This document shows, piece after piece, positions 20,515-31,398 of a stretch of 64,000 nt of DNA. Positions within the stretch are counted from its first letter, which is position 1, and every line of letters begins with the position of its first letter. The position numbers were made by a program, and so were the translations under genes. The stretch comes from Symbiodinium natans (lineage: Eukaryota > Sar > Dinophyceae > Suessiales > Symbiodiniaceae): positions 60,001 through 124,000 of the forward strand of contig CAJNDS010002080.1 of the NCBI GenBank assembly GCA_905221605.1, written 5' to 3'. The notes under the pieces were generated by a model. The model worked only from the letters and a program-made list of their open reading frames with translations. It was not told the DNA's origin and searched no databases.

Positions 20515-22638
20515 GTTTTAGGGCTTCAGGGCTTTTGGGAGTTGGGTTCAGGGGCTTGTTGGTTTTAGGGATTTGAGGTCTCGGGTGTTCGGATTTTAGA
20601 GGTCTAAGGTCTCAGGGTTCTAGAGGATTAGGGTTTAGGAAGGATACCAATTATGGGTTTCAGTGTTTAGGATTTCAAGGTTTAAGGGTTGCGGGGCTTT
20701 AGGGCTCTAAGGTGTGTAGGGTTAAAGGGGGGCTTGCATTTGGCATGGGGCAGGAGGTCAGCCGCCCAGCCGCTCGATCTAACCTCCGAACACCCAAAAC
20801 TCCGAATGCCCCCACAACATGTAAGCTGGTCCTAAACCCGCCTAGACCCCAAACCCTAAACCCTACCCTGAGCAGCTGATGCCTAGGGTGTGGAGCCTAC
20901 CCGGTGGTTGAGGGGAGGGCTTAGGGCCCCAAACCTCAAACTCTAAACGGACGTGTAAGGGTTCAAGGATTCAAGGGTGTAAGGGCTTGAGGGCTGCAGG
21001 GTCCTGCAGGGTCTGAGCGTTAAAGTCTTCAAGGCTTCAAGGGTTCAAGGGTGCAAGGGCTTAAGGGTTTAAAGGCTTTAGGGTCTAAGGGCTTAGGGCT
21101 CTCAGGGCTTTAAGGGCTTAGGGTTTAGGGTAACCCTAAACCCTAAACCCTCAACCCCTACACCCTAAACCCTAAACCCTAAACCCTAAACCCTAAACCC
21201 TAAAACCGCTCCACCCAGCGCCTTGCAGCGTCCATGGCCTTCCAAAGCATGCGCAGCCTCGACGGTCGCAGGGGTTTCAGGGCTTTAAGGTCTTCAGGGT
21301 CCTGTTTAGGTCAGGGCTTAAGCTTTAGGGTATGGGGCTAGGGTTTAGGGGTTAGGGTTTCAGGTTTAGGGTTCTTAGGGTTCTTGAGCTGTGAGGGTCA
21401 GGGCTTCGGCTTTAGGGTACGGGGTCTATGGTGTTTAGGGTTGTGGGCTCGGGCTTGATACTTTAGGCTTGAGAGCTTTCAGGATTTTGGGGTGGGGGGT
21501 TTAGGGTTTTGCTTTTTCTGGTTTAGGGTTTTGGCTTTGGGCTTCAGGGCTTAGGGGTCAGACCTTGCGCTTTGGGGGTAAGGGGTTTAGGGTTTTTCAT
21601 GGGTTTTTTTGGGGCTTAGGGCAAACCCTAAACCCTAAACCCTAGTTTCTGCTTAAGGCGCTAGGGCTTCGAGGCGTTTCCTACATCTGGCTCTGTGGGC
21701 CTTCCGACTGGACGATAAGGCTGGAAAGCAAAGAGTCCCAGATTGTAGACTAAACGCCTAGACCCTAAACCCTAAACCCTGGTATCAAACCATACTATAA
21801 TATAAGATAATATAATATACTATGAAAAACATATAATATACTATAATCAAATACAATAGCAAAGGAGCAAGTTCATCCCAAGGAAGATGCCTGCGATGGC
21901 ATCTGCTTGGGCAGCATTTTTCTGCATTGAACGCATTCTGCTAGCCTCTCAAGATCGCCGCCAAGCTCGGGCCCTCCGCTCCGTAGGTAAGTCCAAGCGT
22001 AAAGGTCAACGCTTCATCCCAAGCGGTCTCGGAAGAAGGGTTTAGGGTTTAGGGTTTAGGGTTTAGGGTTTAGGGTTTAAGTCATGAGTCATGAGTTGGG
22101 GTTTCGTGGCATCAGGGGTTTTCAGGCTTGTGCCTCGGCGTTCGATGCAAGCAAGCGCCGCAATGCATGCAACTCTCCTCCTGTAGACTGAGGGCGCTCT
22201 AAACCCTAAACCCTAAACCCTAAACCCTAAACCCTAAACCCTAAACCCTAAACCCTAAACCCTAAACCCTAAACCCTAAACCCTAAAATCAACATCTGGC
22301 TCAAGCTCTGTGTCGATGTGGCCACTTTCTGGGCTGGGCGCATGCAGGTCCGGGAAAGGGCCAGAGAGAGGCTCCCAGCCTATAGACCCTAGACCCTAAA
22401 CCCTAAACCCTAAGCCCTATACACCCGAAACCTGAGCCCCAAGCCCTGTACACCCTAAACCCTATACTCCCTAAATCCTGAACCTAAGCCCTATGCACCC
22501 TAAACCCTGAACCTAAACCCTATCGGACCCTAAACCCTAAAGACCCTGATCCGAAAACCCTAAACCCCAGCCCTAAACCCGAGCCCTAAACCCCAAACTC
22601 TAAACCCCCAAGCCGCTACACACTTAACCCTGGGAAAG

Positions 22639-22757
22639 TGCTTAGAGCCATACTTGGAGGGTCCGCTTATAAGCCCTTTGTGTGCCCTCATATGGTTCTA
22701 AATGGGTTCTAAGTGCACTTACTATTTGTTTAGTAAGTACCATGAGCCTCCAAGTAT
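22639..22757. mobile_element. MITE-like element, family D, copy 1
   Basis: Inverted ends TACTTGGAGG and CCTCCAAGTA enclose GCTTATAAG and TTTAGTAAGTACCATGAG motifs shared with copies at 39102-39245, 40094-40331 and 51375-51526. This copy has no telomeric repeat inside, but together with a telomeric tract it is bracketed by a 33-bp duplication. Confidence 0.7.
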
Positions 22758-23699
22758 ACACCCTACACACTAAACCCTAAACCCTAAACCCTAAACCCTA
22801 AACCCTAAACCCTAAACCCTAAACCCTAAACCCTACAGACTTAACCCTGGAAGAGCCCTTAGAGCCACAAGCTTGCCACCACTGAGGCCGCGTCTCTTGC
22901 ATGGAAATCTCTTTCCCCGAGATGCCCAAAGCCGGCCTTGGGGGGGGGGGGGGGGGGGGGGAGGGGGGGAGGGGAGTCCGGAGGTTTAGGGTTTAGGGTT
23001 TAGGGGTTTAGGGATTAGGGTTTAGGGTTTAGGGGTTAGGGGTTTAGGGTTTTGGAGCTTGGGGTTTGGGGTTTGGGATTCAAGGTTTGGGGTCTGGGTT
23101 TTTCGGATGCAAGGTTTAGGGTTTAGAGTTTGGGGATTAGGGTTAGGGACTTTCGGGTTAAGAATAAAGGAAGTTGTTGGCATACTCAGTACAATTATGG
23201 AGACTACTACCATGACCTCTCACAGCGCATTACGGACTATCTTTGTCGTGGGAGGGGTGAAGGGGGGGGGACGTGGGGTATTTCCAGAGGCGAGATTCAC
23301 TACTAGAACGCAACCATGGGAATATTTTGCAAATGTGGTTGTACTGCAGCAGAACATGCGATCCCTGGCGCTTCGCCAGTCGTGTTTTCGCATGGTGAAA
23401 TGAATTGTACTTGTCGTGGGCCAGCAAGAAACCAAGCGCGCATTTCTGTGTTGAGGGTTCAGCGCGCCAGGTCACGCTCCCCATCTTGCCCCAGATCCGT
23501 CTGGTTGGGGCACCGAATACGAGAGGTGTGTCTGCCGGCGAAGCGGCGGGAAGGGTGGTGGTACCCTGTTTGAATAGGGTTTTGGCGTGGTGATACGAGT
23601 CATTTCGAACGGGCGCAGCCACCTCGTCTTACAAATACGAGGTACCGCGTAGCTAAACCTCAGATCCCCTCTAACCCCTAAGCCCCCAAAACCCCCTAC

Positions 23700-24235
23700 A
23701 CCCCTGTATACACCCAAACCCCTAAACCCCTAAACCCCAAACACCTAAACCCCTAAACCCCTAAACCCCTAAACCCTAAACCCCTAAACCCCTAAACCCC
23801 TAACCCCTAAACCCCTAAACCCCCTAAACCCCTAAACCCCTAAACCCCTAAACCCCTAAACCCCCCCTACAAACCCCTAACCCCTAAACCCCTAAACCCC
23901 CTAAAACCCCTAACCCCTTCCCCCCCTAAACCCCCTAAACCCCTAAACCCCTAAACCCCTAAACCCCTAAACCCCTAAACCCCTAAACCCCTAAACCCCT
24001 AAACCCCCCTAAACCCCTAAACCCCTAAACCCCTAAACCCCTAAACCCCTAAACCCCTAAACCCCTAAACCCCTACTCCCCTTACCCCTAACCCCTAAAC
24101 TCCTAAACTCCTAAACCGCTAAACCCCTAAGTCCTAAACTCCTAAACTCCTAAACCCCTAAACCCCTAAACCCCTACTCCCCTAAACCCCTAACCCCTAA
24201 ACTCCTAAACTCCTAAACCCCCAAACCCTAAACCC
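23700..24235 (-). repeat. Long array of the variant telomere-like 8-mer CCCCTAAA (TTTAGGGG)
   Basis: About 500 bp of near-uniform CCCCTAAA with occasional CCCCTAA, CCCCTACT and CTCCTAAA. It is the largest telomere-like array in the window and a different unit length from the surrounding heptamers, implying local amplification of one variant. Confidence 0.95.
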
Positions 24236-24961
24236 TAAAGCCTACACCCTACACCCTCAACCCTCAACCCTCAACCCTCAACCCTAAACCCGAAATCCTA
24301 AACCCCCAACAGCCCAACAAAGGGGTCCCGAAAGGCTCTTGGCGTCTGAGGGTGCGTGGCTCTTAGGGCACCGGGCTCTTAGGGCAGCCCAGGTTGGGTG
24401 CTTAGGGGGGTTTTGGTGGTTTAGGGTTTAGGGTTTAGGGTTTAGGGTTTAGGGTTTAGGGTGTAGGGTTTAGGGTTCAGGGTGTAGGGTTTAGGGTTGC
24501 TCAGGGGCTCAGTAGGGGCTCAGGGGCTCAGCAGCTTAGGGTTAGGCCTTCAATCTTCAGGCTTGGGCAAGCTCAGGGTTTTCGTGGGTCCTTCGAAGCT
24601 CGGTGGGATCGTCTTCGAGGCATCATGAGCGCCAAGATTTCAGGGTATTGCACAGTCGTGCAGACGCATATGGGGTTTCCCAAAATAAGGGTACCCTAAA
24701 CCCCCTGCAAAAAAACCAAATCCCCAGACCCTAAACCCCAAAACCCTGACCCCCATATCCTAAGCTTATTTTGCGTTTGTTTGGGCCCAAAGGCCTTCCT
24801 ATATAAGGTTTTTGGGGCTATCTTGAGCCGAAGGGTAACACGTGGTAAACCCCAAACCCTAAACCCTAAACCCTAAACTTCCTAAACCCTAAACTTCCTA
24901 AACCCTAAACCCTAAACTTCCTAAACCCTAAACCCTAAACCCCAAACCCTAAACAGCCAAG

Positions 24962-25032
24962 GGCTTGTTTCCCCGAGTGCTGCGGCGCGCGTCCGCGGAT
25001 GGCGCTTCGCAGCTCGGTAAAGCTGACCTCAG
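24962..25032 (+). CDS. Candidate exon, unrecognised
   Basis: After CAGCCAAG the plus strand reads GLFPRVLRRASADGASQLGK then ADL, ending AG at 25032; CCCTAAA tracts stand upstream. The frame is continuous for 71 nt with GC-rich third positions. A second plus frame is also open to a stop, so this is tentative. Confidence 0.38.
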
Positions 25033-25058
25033 CGGCTGCTGCAGCTTAAAAGCCCAAA

Positions 25059-25258
25059 AAAACTACCCTTTTTTGTGGGTTACCTAAAGAATCCTACAAG
25101 GGTCTTTTCTACTGAGAACCCCAAAAGCTACCTTTTTTGTAGGTTACCAAAAGAATCCTACAAGGGTCTTTTTGATAAGAACCCGAAACCTACGTTTTGT
25201 AGGTTAACTAAAGAATCCGTGACAAGGGTCTTTTCTACTGAGAACCCCAAAAAAATGT
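25059..25258 (+). repeat. Tandem repeat, about 68-bp unit, three copies (family G)
   Basis: Units contain CTACCTTTTTTGTAGGTTACC, then AAAGAATCCTACAAGGGTC and GAGAACCCCAAAA. A related copy is at 50205-50290 (ACCCTTTTTGTAGGTTA, then CCTATAAGGGCTT). Each unit is itself weakly palindromic. The ORF across it is not a gene. Confidence 0.8.
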
Positions 25259-26074
25259 AGGTTTGAGTTTTTCTTTAGAGGTAGGGTTTTAAGGCTTCAG
25301 GTTTGGCACGAAACTCTTAATAGCCATAAACCCTGAACCTCAAGAAATGTTGGGTGGGAAGCTCGCTGTGCTCTTCTAGGGTTCTTAAGGGGTTTAGGGT
25401 TTAGGGTTTAGGGTTTAGGGTTTAGGGTTTAGGGTTTAGGGTTTAGGAGTTCAAGGGGGGTATGCAACCCAAGGTTCCCTAATGCTCCCCGCACTTTTTC
25501 AAAGGCTCCCTAAGCTTCCATGAACCCCCCTCACCCCAAACCCTACACCCTACCCCCTACCCCGTACACCCTAAACCCTACACCCTAAACCCTACACCCT
25601 AAAATGTTCTTCCGGCCCGGTGGCATGTCTGAATTAGACTTTCTGTGTGTCAGCTGCATCGTTGGGGGCGAAAAGATTTGACTTAAGGACTCAGGGCTTC
25701 ATAAGGCTTAGGGTTTCGGGTGACACCCTGAAACCTCCGAAGCTCTCACGCTTCAGGACGCCTGCCTGCCTAGTGCTTCCTCGGAAGCGCTCAGGAACCG
25801 TCTACCCGGCCCCCTCTACCCTAAACACAACAGGTGTTAGGATGGATTTGGCCCTACACCCGAAACCCTTTTAAGCCCTAAACCCTAAACTTATGACGCA
25901 TATGGCCCTGAACCCTAAACCCTGAAGACCCAGCCCTAAAGGTCTTCGCGAGTTTACTAGGATGCTGCCAAGACACTAGGCCTGTCTGCCCTGTGTCGGC
26001 TAGGCAGAAGACCTTGCATTTCCAGGCTGGGTAGGTTTAGGGATAAAGGCTCTCCACGTGACATCAATGCTAGG

Positions 26075-26200
26075 GTAGTTACGCATGGTCCCTTCATATA
26101 GGCCCTGAAAAAGGGGACCCCTTATATGCCCCTCATTTACCCTAAACAAATCCAGGGCCCAAACGTCAAAACCCTTTGAAGGAGGTAAGGGACCATGTCA
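26075..26200. mobile_element. MITE-like element, family I
   Basis: The inverted ends AGGGTAGTTACGCATGGTCCC and GGGACCATG, about 110 bp apart, resemble those of the element at 34862-34935 (GGGTAGTT and GGGACCGACCATGTAACTACCC, abbreviated). It is non-coding. Confidence 0.55.
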
Positions 26201-26438
26201 AACCTTAGAAGTAACCGCCCCCCCCCCCCCCCCCCCCCTACCCCCTAATACAAACCCCCTAACCCCTATTACAAATACTCCCCTTTTGAGGGATCTGCAC
26301 GCCCTAAACCCTAAACCCTAAACCCTAAACCCTAAACCCTAAACCCTGAAGTCCTAAAGCCGACACCCCAAACTTAAGAGAAGTAAGGGTTTGGTAGCCG
26401 GGTCCTGTCCGGAGCCGAGAAGCCGAGAATTCCGAAGC

Positions 26439-26639
26439 CCCTAAACCCTAAACCCTAAACCCTAAACCCTAAACCCTAAACCCTAAACCCTAAACCCTAA
26501 ACCCTAAACCCTAAACCCTAAACCCTAAACCCTAAACCCTAAACCCATAAACCCTAAACCCTAAACCCTAAACCCTAAACCCTAAACCCTAAACCCTAAA
26601 CCCTAAACCCTAAACCCTAAACCCTAAACCCTAAACCCT
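26439..26639 (-). repeat. Telomeric array CCCTAAA, about 200 bp
   Basis: About 28 heptamers with a single deviation (CCCATAAA near 26545). One of the two longest canonical arrays. Confidence 0.95.
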
Positions 26640-26720
26640 ATCCTGCCTTGTACCAGTTGTTCGGCATGTTGCTGCCCCTGCATGAAACGTAGGCAAGCTG
26701 TGGGCTTCAGTAGGCTGAGG

Positions 26721-26845
26721 TTGGGATGTCCCCCCCCCCTTATACTAACAGCCCTAAAATCGGGATTAGAACTGGGATTCTAGTCGGGGGCACGAGAATC
26801 CCTATTAAGGACTGTTAGTACAAGAATAAACAAGGAGATCTCATG
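26721..26845. mobile_element. MITE family A, decayed copy
   Basis: The left end (TTGGGATGTCCCCC, then TATACTAACAGCCC) and the right inner arm (ATTAAGGACTGTTAGTAC) are intact, but the outer right end is degraded, so no target duplication can be read. Confidence 0.65.
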
Positions 26846-26952
26846 GCTACCCTAAACCCTAAACCCTAAACCCTAAACCCTACTTCTGAGGTCCGGCACC
26901 GAAAACATCCCCCCAAAGAAACAATCTCCCTCCATGGCCTGTCGACTCTCAC

Positions 26953-27006
26953 CTTGAGGGTCTTCACCACATGGCGCCTCAGAACTGCTCGTTCAATGCA
27001 GCGCGT
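26953..27006 (-). CDS. Candidate exon with GTGAGA donor
   Basis: The minus strand reads CIERAVLRRHVVKTLK and ends AAG before GTGAGAG, a consensus 5' splice site. The same frame stays open for about 25 further codons. The 5' border is unclear: telomere-like sequence abuts CGCGCTGC, or the exon starts after the inner GCAG. Unrecognised. Confidence 0.4.
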
Positions 27007-27009
27007 TTA

Positions 27010-29685
27010 GGGGGGTTTAGGGGTTTAGGGTTTAGGGTTTAGGGTTTAGGGTTTAGGGTGTCAAGTTTAGGGTTCCTGAAAGCCTAGATCTACCGAATGC
27101 AGGTGGGAAGTCTCGCAGTTTAGGGTTTAGGGATGTTGGGGCTTAGGGTTGCTTTTCTTACTTCTCCAATAACCAAGGGGAAGAAAGGTTAAACTTTAAC
27201 ATTCCTACAAAATAAGGAAACCCACAAAGTTTAAAGTTCAACTAAAGGCGAAGTAAGTTTTAGGGTTATTTGGGTTTAGGGTTCTTGGGGGTATGGAGCT
27301 TGGGTGTTCGCTTTTTTCCCCGCTGGGCACCCTGTAGGATGCCTATAGAGACGTCTTTAAGCTGCTGGGCGACTTGGGGCCTCTTCGGCTTTGCATCCCT
27401 AAACCCTAAACCCTAAACCCTAAACCCTAAACCCTAAACCCTGAACCCTGAACCCTGAACCCTGAACCCTGAACCCTAAACCCTAAACCCTAAACCCTAA
27501 ACACTAAACCCTAAACCCTAAACCCTAAACCCTAAACCCAAACCCTAAACCCAATGTTAAGAAAGATGATTCTTAACAGTCCACCAGCTATTGGTGGTCG
27601 AATGCGACATCATCGTACCCCTAAACCCTCATAAGCTCTCAATATTCACGCGGAAGCCCTCAACACTACATCGCTTAGACCCTCAACAGCCTTGTCATGG
27701 CTCAACCCTTATAAGCCCTAGACCCTAAACTACCCTCAGCCTTCGTACGCGAAACTTTAAGCCTTCTCAAGACAACCCTGAAACACAAAACCAAAACCCT
27801 CAAACCCTAAACCCTAAACCCCTAACCCTAAACCCGAAACCCTAAACCCTAGAAACTTCAAACCCTAAACCCTAAACCTAAACTCTAAACCCTAAATAAA
27901 CCCCGAACCCTAGACCCTAAACCCCTTAACCCTCAAACCGCTGTTCTTCGAGCTCCTGGCATAATCTCGTCGTCGGGATCTGGCCACGACTGGAGCTCGA
28001 GACGGTACCTTGGGCTTTAAAGTTTAGGGTTTAGGGCTTAGGGCTTAGGGTTTAGGGTTTGGGCTGAGGCTTTAGGGGTTTAGGGTTCAGGGTTGCAGTA
28101 AGGTTCAGGGTTTCGGGTTGAACTAGGGTTCTGGGTTTAGGGCTTAGAGAGTCATCAGGTTCAGGGTTTAGGGTTGAACTCGGGTTTAGGTTCTAGGGAT
28201 TAAGGCTTAACTTGGGCGTGAATTAATGGTATAGGGTAAACCTCAGCGCCAAAACCTGACACCCCAAAACGGTACACTCCAGACAGTCCCCATGACATCG
28301 TAAGATGCAATCCGAAAAAAAACACGTGAAACCCAAAAACTTGGGATGCTCCCCCTTATACTAACAGTCCTTAAAAGGGACTATACTAGAGGGTACTACA
28401 GTCTCTATTAAGGACTGTTAGCACAAGGGGAACATCCCAACCCAAAACTCCTAAAACCTTCACCTGTGAAATCTGTCATACTGTTAGGCCCTGACACCCG
28501 TAACACCCCTGAACGAATCACAAACTTCTTAAAAGGCAGCTTATAAGAAATAAGGGTTCCTGATGGCCGGCTTAGGGTTCCTAAACCCTAAACCCTAGAC
28601 CCTAAACCCTAAACCCTAAACCTAAACCCTAAACCCTAAACCCTAAACCCTAAACCCTCAGGTTCACAATGTCAGTTTTTTGGAGTAACCCTGAACTAAG
28701 AACCTGAACTGTAGCTTCAGCCCTAACATGAGGCCTAACTTAAGTCCCCAGACACAGCAAAAAGACCCTGCTTTTTGGGGGGTCTTCAGTGAAATTAAGC
28801 TGAAGGTTTAGGGGTGAACCCTAAACCCCAAACCCCAAACCTAAACCCCTAAACCCCTAAACCCCTAAACCCTAAACCCCTAAACCCTAAACCCTAAACC
28901 CAAGGGTTGGCTTCTAGCAGGTCCGATGCTGAGGCATAGGGGGTTGCTTGGGGAGGTACGTATCGGGTTGCTGGGGGGGGAGAGCGGCTTGGGATTGGAT
29001 TCAGGAAACTTGGGGGGTTCGGGGTTGGGGCGTTTGGGCTGGTGTGGTTTGGGGGCTTCGGGAGCTTGAGGCTTACTAGGGCAACAAAGCAGCATGAGCC
29101 AAACCCCCAGACCCAAAACCCTCATACAGGGCAGCACATCAAGCGGGGCCCGCACGAGCCGAGCGCCCAATCCTCCCAGCTGACTCAACTCTCTTAGGGG
29201 TAGTTTCATGGTCCCTTAAATGAGGGCCCTTGGGTTTAGGGTTTGCCCGAAAATCACAAAGGGCCCATACTTAAGAGACTACAGGACGAACCCTCGCAAG
29301 GGTTTCTTACTCTGTAATGGACCCCAAAAGGACCCCAATTTAGAAAACTGCCCTCCTGTCAGGACTCCACAATCTGATGCTGACGTGCTGATCCAGCGCG
29401 TCAGTATTGATCCCACAGAGGGTCCGCAAAATGCGCCGACGACCATCAAGCTCGTGAGAGCCCCAAGCAACCTCACAAGTAACCTATGCCAGTTCCGCCA
29501 ACTACCTAAACCCTTCTACTATACAGGGGCCTTGATAATTCGAACAGGGCTTTGGGGGTTAGTATAGTATATTCATATAGGGACCATAAGGGAATACTCT
29601 GTGCAATTATTCGACCCCTAAACCCTAAACCCTAAACCCTAAACCCTAAACCCTAAACCCTAACTCTAAGCCTGAGCCCCGCCTT
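27010..29685. other. Telomeric filler, family A element, weak ORFs
   Basis: Arrays lie at 27005-27060, 27394-27550 (with a run of CCCTGAA), 28560-28660 and 28800-28905. 28880-29209 (minus) begins with a hydrophobic stretch (VLGLGVWLMLLCC) but is partly built from telomeric variants. 29220-29570 is unique, with no recognisable protein. Confidence 0.45.
28341..28440. mobile_element. MITE family A, 100 bp, near-perfect
   Basis: The ends TTGGGATGCTCCCCCTTATA and the complementary GGGGAACATCCCAA enclose inner arms CTAACAGTCC and GGACTGTTAG. The flanks CCAAAAAC and CCCAAAAC differ at one position, an 8-bp duplication like those of the copies at 18.7 and 20.4 kb. Confidence 0.85.
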
Positions 29686-29690
29686 TGCAG

Positions 29691-30853
29691 CCATCATGGA
29701 GGCGGAGCCGGCAACGTGCCTCCAAAGGGCTTCCAGCTCCTCGCCGGTGTTTGCATTGGTTTAGGGTTTCGGGATCGGTTTAGGGTTTAGGGTTTAGAGT
29801 TTAGGGTTTAGGGTTTAGGGTTTAGGGTTTAGTTGAGTGTTTCGGGTTCAGGATTCTAGGGTTTTTAGGGTAAGATTTCGGGCCGAGCCACTTGGGATGC
29901 GATTAGTCTTAGGTGCCAAGACACAGCTCAAACAAAAAGGGAACCCCAGAAAAGACCCGAGCTTCCGAACCCTAAAAAACGTAAACGGGCTGAAAGACGG
30001 AGGCAAGAAGAAAACTTCCGTGATGTTTCGGCATTTTCGCAGATGAAAGTTTGGATCTAAAATGCCTTCCAGGGTACGAAACCGCGGCCGGGGGTGGGGG
30101 GGGTGGGGGGGGGTACTGCTTTCTAGTCTCGATCCTTCCGAGGGGCTGGCTGCCCATGACTACCTTGTGACTATGAAACTTATCTTTTGGCCTGAGATCA
30201 TCCCGAAAAACAGAGACCCCAAGGATGGTCCTTAAAACCCTCAGAAGCCCTAAGCCCTAAACCCTAAGCCCTAAACCCTACACCGTAAATCCTACACCCT
30301 GAGCCCTAAAGCCTAAACCCTGAACCCAAAACCCTATACTCTGAACCCTAAACCCTAAACCCTAAACCCTAAGCCCTAAACCCTACACATGGTCCTTCAA
30401 AAAGCAATAAAGGGCAACTGAATCATTTCCCCAGGGCCCCGCCCGTCAAGCAGAAGTCCTCCAAGGAAACGCCCATCACCACCGCAGCTTCTCCCGCTTC
30501 CTTCATGGAAACCCTTACGGGGCTCGCCGACCCCTGGGAGGATCCAAAAAGTAGAGCCCCCAAATAGTACCCTAAGGTTTAGGGTTTAGGGTCACTACTT
30601 TTGGGTCATTCTTAGGAACCCTTAAGGGGGGTCTACTCCTTGGATCCTCCCAGACATCTGGGCTTTTGGCGGAGTGCAAGGCTCGACGGCTTGAAGGAGT
30701 GCAGGCTCAGTGCTTAGCAGTTACTCGCAGGGCACAAGTCCCTAAGGGTCCATGTACCTTATTAATATACTTGGGCCCCAAAGGCCTTATATAGGAGGTA
30801 CTTGAAGGCCCTAGTATACACTAATTAGGAACATGGACCCTCAGGGAGTTTAG
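29691..30853 (+). CDS. Putative four-exon 3' gene end whose last two introns are inverted-repeat elements
   Basis: Proposed exons are 29691-29736 (after CGCCTTTGCAG), 30435-30540 (after CATTTCCCCAG), 30654-30746 and 30845-30853 (stop TAG). All phases close. The second exon is clearly coding: PPVKQKSSKETPITTAASPA then SFMETLTGLADPWE. The third reads TSGLLAECKARRLEGVQAQC and so on. Introns 2 (30541-30653) and 3 (30747-30844) are each a complete small inverted-repeat element ending in CAG. The 29.7-kb exon is also open on the other strand (GEELEALWRHVAGSASMMAA), so it is the weakest member. Exons further upstream are unknown. No domain is recognised; the sequence is hydrophilic and Ser/Thr/Lys-rich. 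Confidence 0.55.
30541..30653. mobile_element. Introner-like inverted-repeat element (family J) occupying an intron
   Basis: The ends CTGGGAGGATCCAA and TTGGATCCTCCCAG are exact complements, the outer seven bases belonging to the exon side on the left. Inside is TAGAGCCC...GGGTCTACTC and a short TTTAGGG tract. The element ends exactly at the acceptor CCCAG. Confidence 0.7.
30744..30844. mobile_element. Introner-like inverted-repeat element (family H), copy 1
   Basis: The arms AAGGGTCCATGTACCTTATTA and the complementary AATTAGGAACATGGACCCT frame a core with GGGCCCCAAAGGCC. AG stands at both borders (CCTAAG and CCCTCAG). A second copy lies at 55721-55798. Confidence 0.7.
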
Positions 30854-30961
30854 CTGAGGATCCCAAGGAGAGAATGTTGCAAAGAGAGAGGCGACGTGGG
30901 GAGGGGCAGGGGGCCCAATCGTTTCGACGTCACAAGCACCTTTGAGCAACACCCTGGCTTT

Positions 30962-31058
30962 TTCTGGCTGGTTCTCAGCATATAGGGAATGAGGGAATGA
31001 GGGCCCTATATATACCCTTTAAGGGGCTATATAGGGCCCTCAATTCCCTCTTCCCGAC
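30962..31058. mobile_element. MITE-like element, family E, copy 1
   Basis: CTGGCTGGTTCTCAG, GGGAATGAGGGAATGAGG and CCCTATATA form one arm; GGGGCTATATAGGGCCCTCA and ATTCCC form the other. Copy 2 (46160-46316) keeps AGAACCAGCCAG at its right end. Confidence 0.65.
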
Positions 31059-31267
31059 CAGGGGCTTCTTTGGGTGGCGCTTCAGGGTGAAGTTGCCTTA
31101 CCGTTTCGGGGCTTACCGGAAGGGTCATGCTGCTGCGGGCGGCACGTGCGCCTTGGCTATTTTGGGGCAAGGCTTAGGGTTAGGGTTTAGGGTTTAGGGT
31201 TTAGGGTTTGGGGCAGGGGGGTTGACAGGCCTTCGGGTTCAGTGTATTGGCTTGGGGCTTCCAGTCT

Positions 31268-31398
31268 CAGAATCTGGTAGCCCAGTAACTATATTGGGTA
31301 CCCTTTTTCTGGGTTCGTTGCTTGAGAAGGGAACCTTGAAATCCCCCCCCCCCCAAAAAAAAATAAAAAAAAGTACCACTGGGCTACCAAGCAAAGGA
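31268..31398. mobile_element. MITE-like element, family F, copy 1
   Basis: The ends TGGTAGCCCAGTAAC and ACCACTGGGCTACCA are inverted repeats. Copies lie at 43270-43376 and 46990-47103. The core here contains C- and A-runs. Confidence 0.75.

Larger units (their letters stand above)
18880..24960. other. Densest telomeric stretch; few and ambiguous exon candidates
   Basis: This stretch consists mostly of telomeric arrays, some listed separately. Short GC-rich pieces between them are open in several frames: 19376-19470, 21206-21275, 21645-21755, 21887-22036 and 22288-22385. Examples are INIWLKLCVDVATFWAGRMQ (plus, 22288) and ASRMRSMQKNAAQADAIAG (minus, about 21880-21950). They look like exon material, but I could not decide strand or joins. 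23220-23650 is a unique island open in three frames without recognisable motifs. Confidence 0.4.
25265..26950. other. Telomeric filler with MITE copies
   Basis: It holds TTTAGGG at 25386-25446, CCCTAAA at 25870-25925, 26295-26347 and 26439-26639, a 22-base poly-C at 26217-26238, a family I element and a decayed family A element. 26659-26690 (plus) is open after CTTGTACCAG (LFGMLLPLHET) but too short to call. Confidence 0.5.

Noticed and set aside
22198-22290. CRISPR-like regular repeats
   Set aside because: Tandem telomeric heptamers without spacers, in a eukaryotic context.
21206-22385. Plus-strand multi-exon gene (RLAASMAFQSMRSLD, WLCGPSDWTIRLESK, INIWLKLCVDVATFW)
   Set aside because: Each piece is also open on the minus strand with equally natural readings; strand and phases could not be settled.
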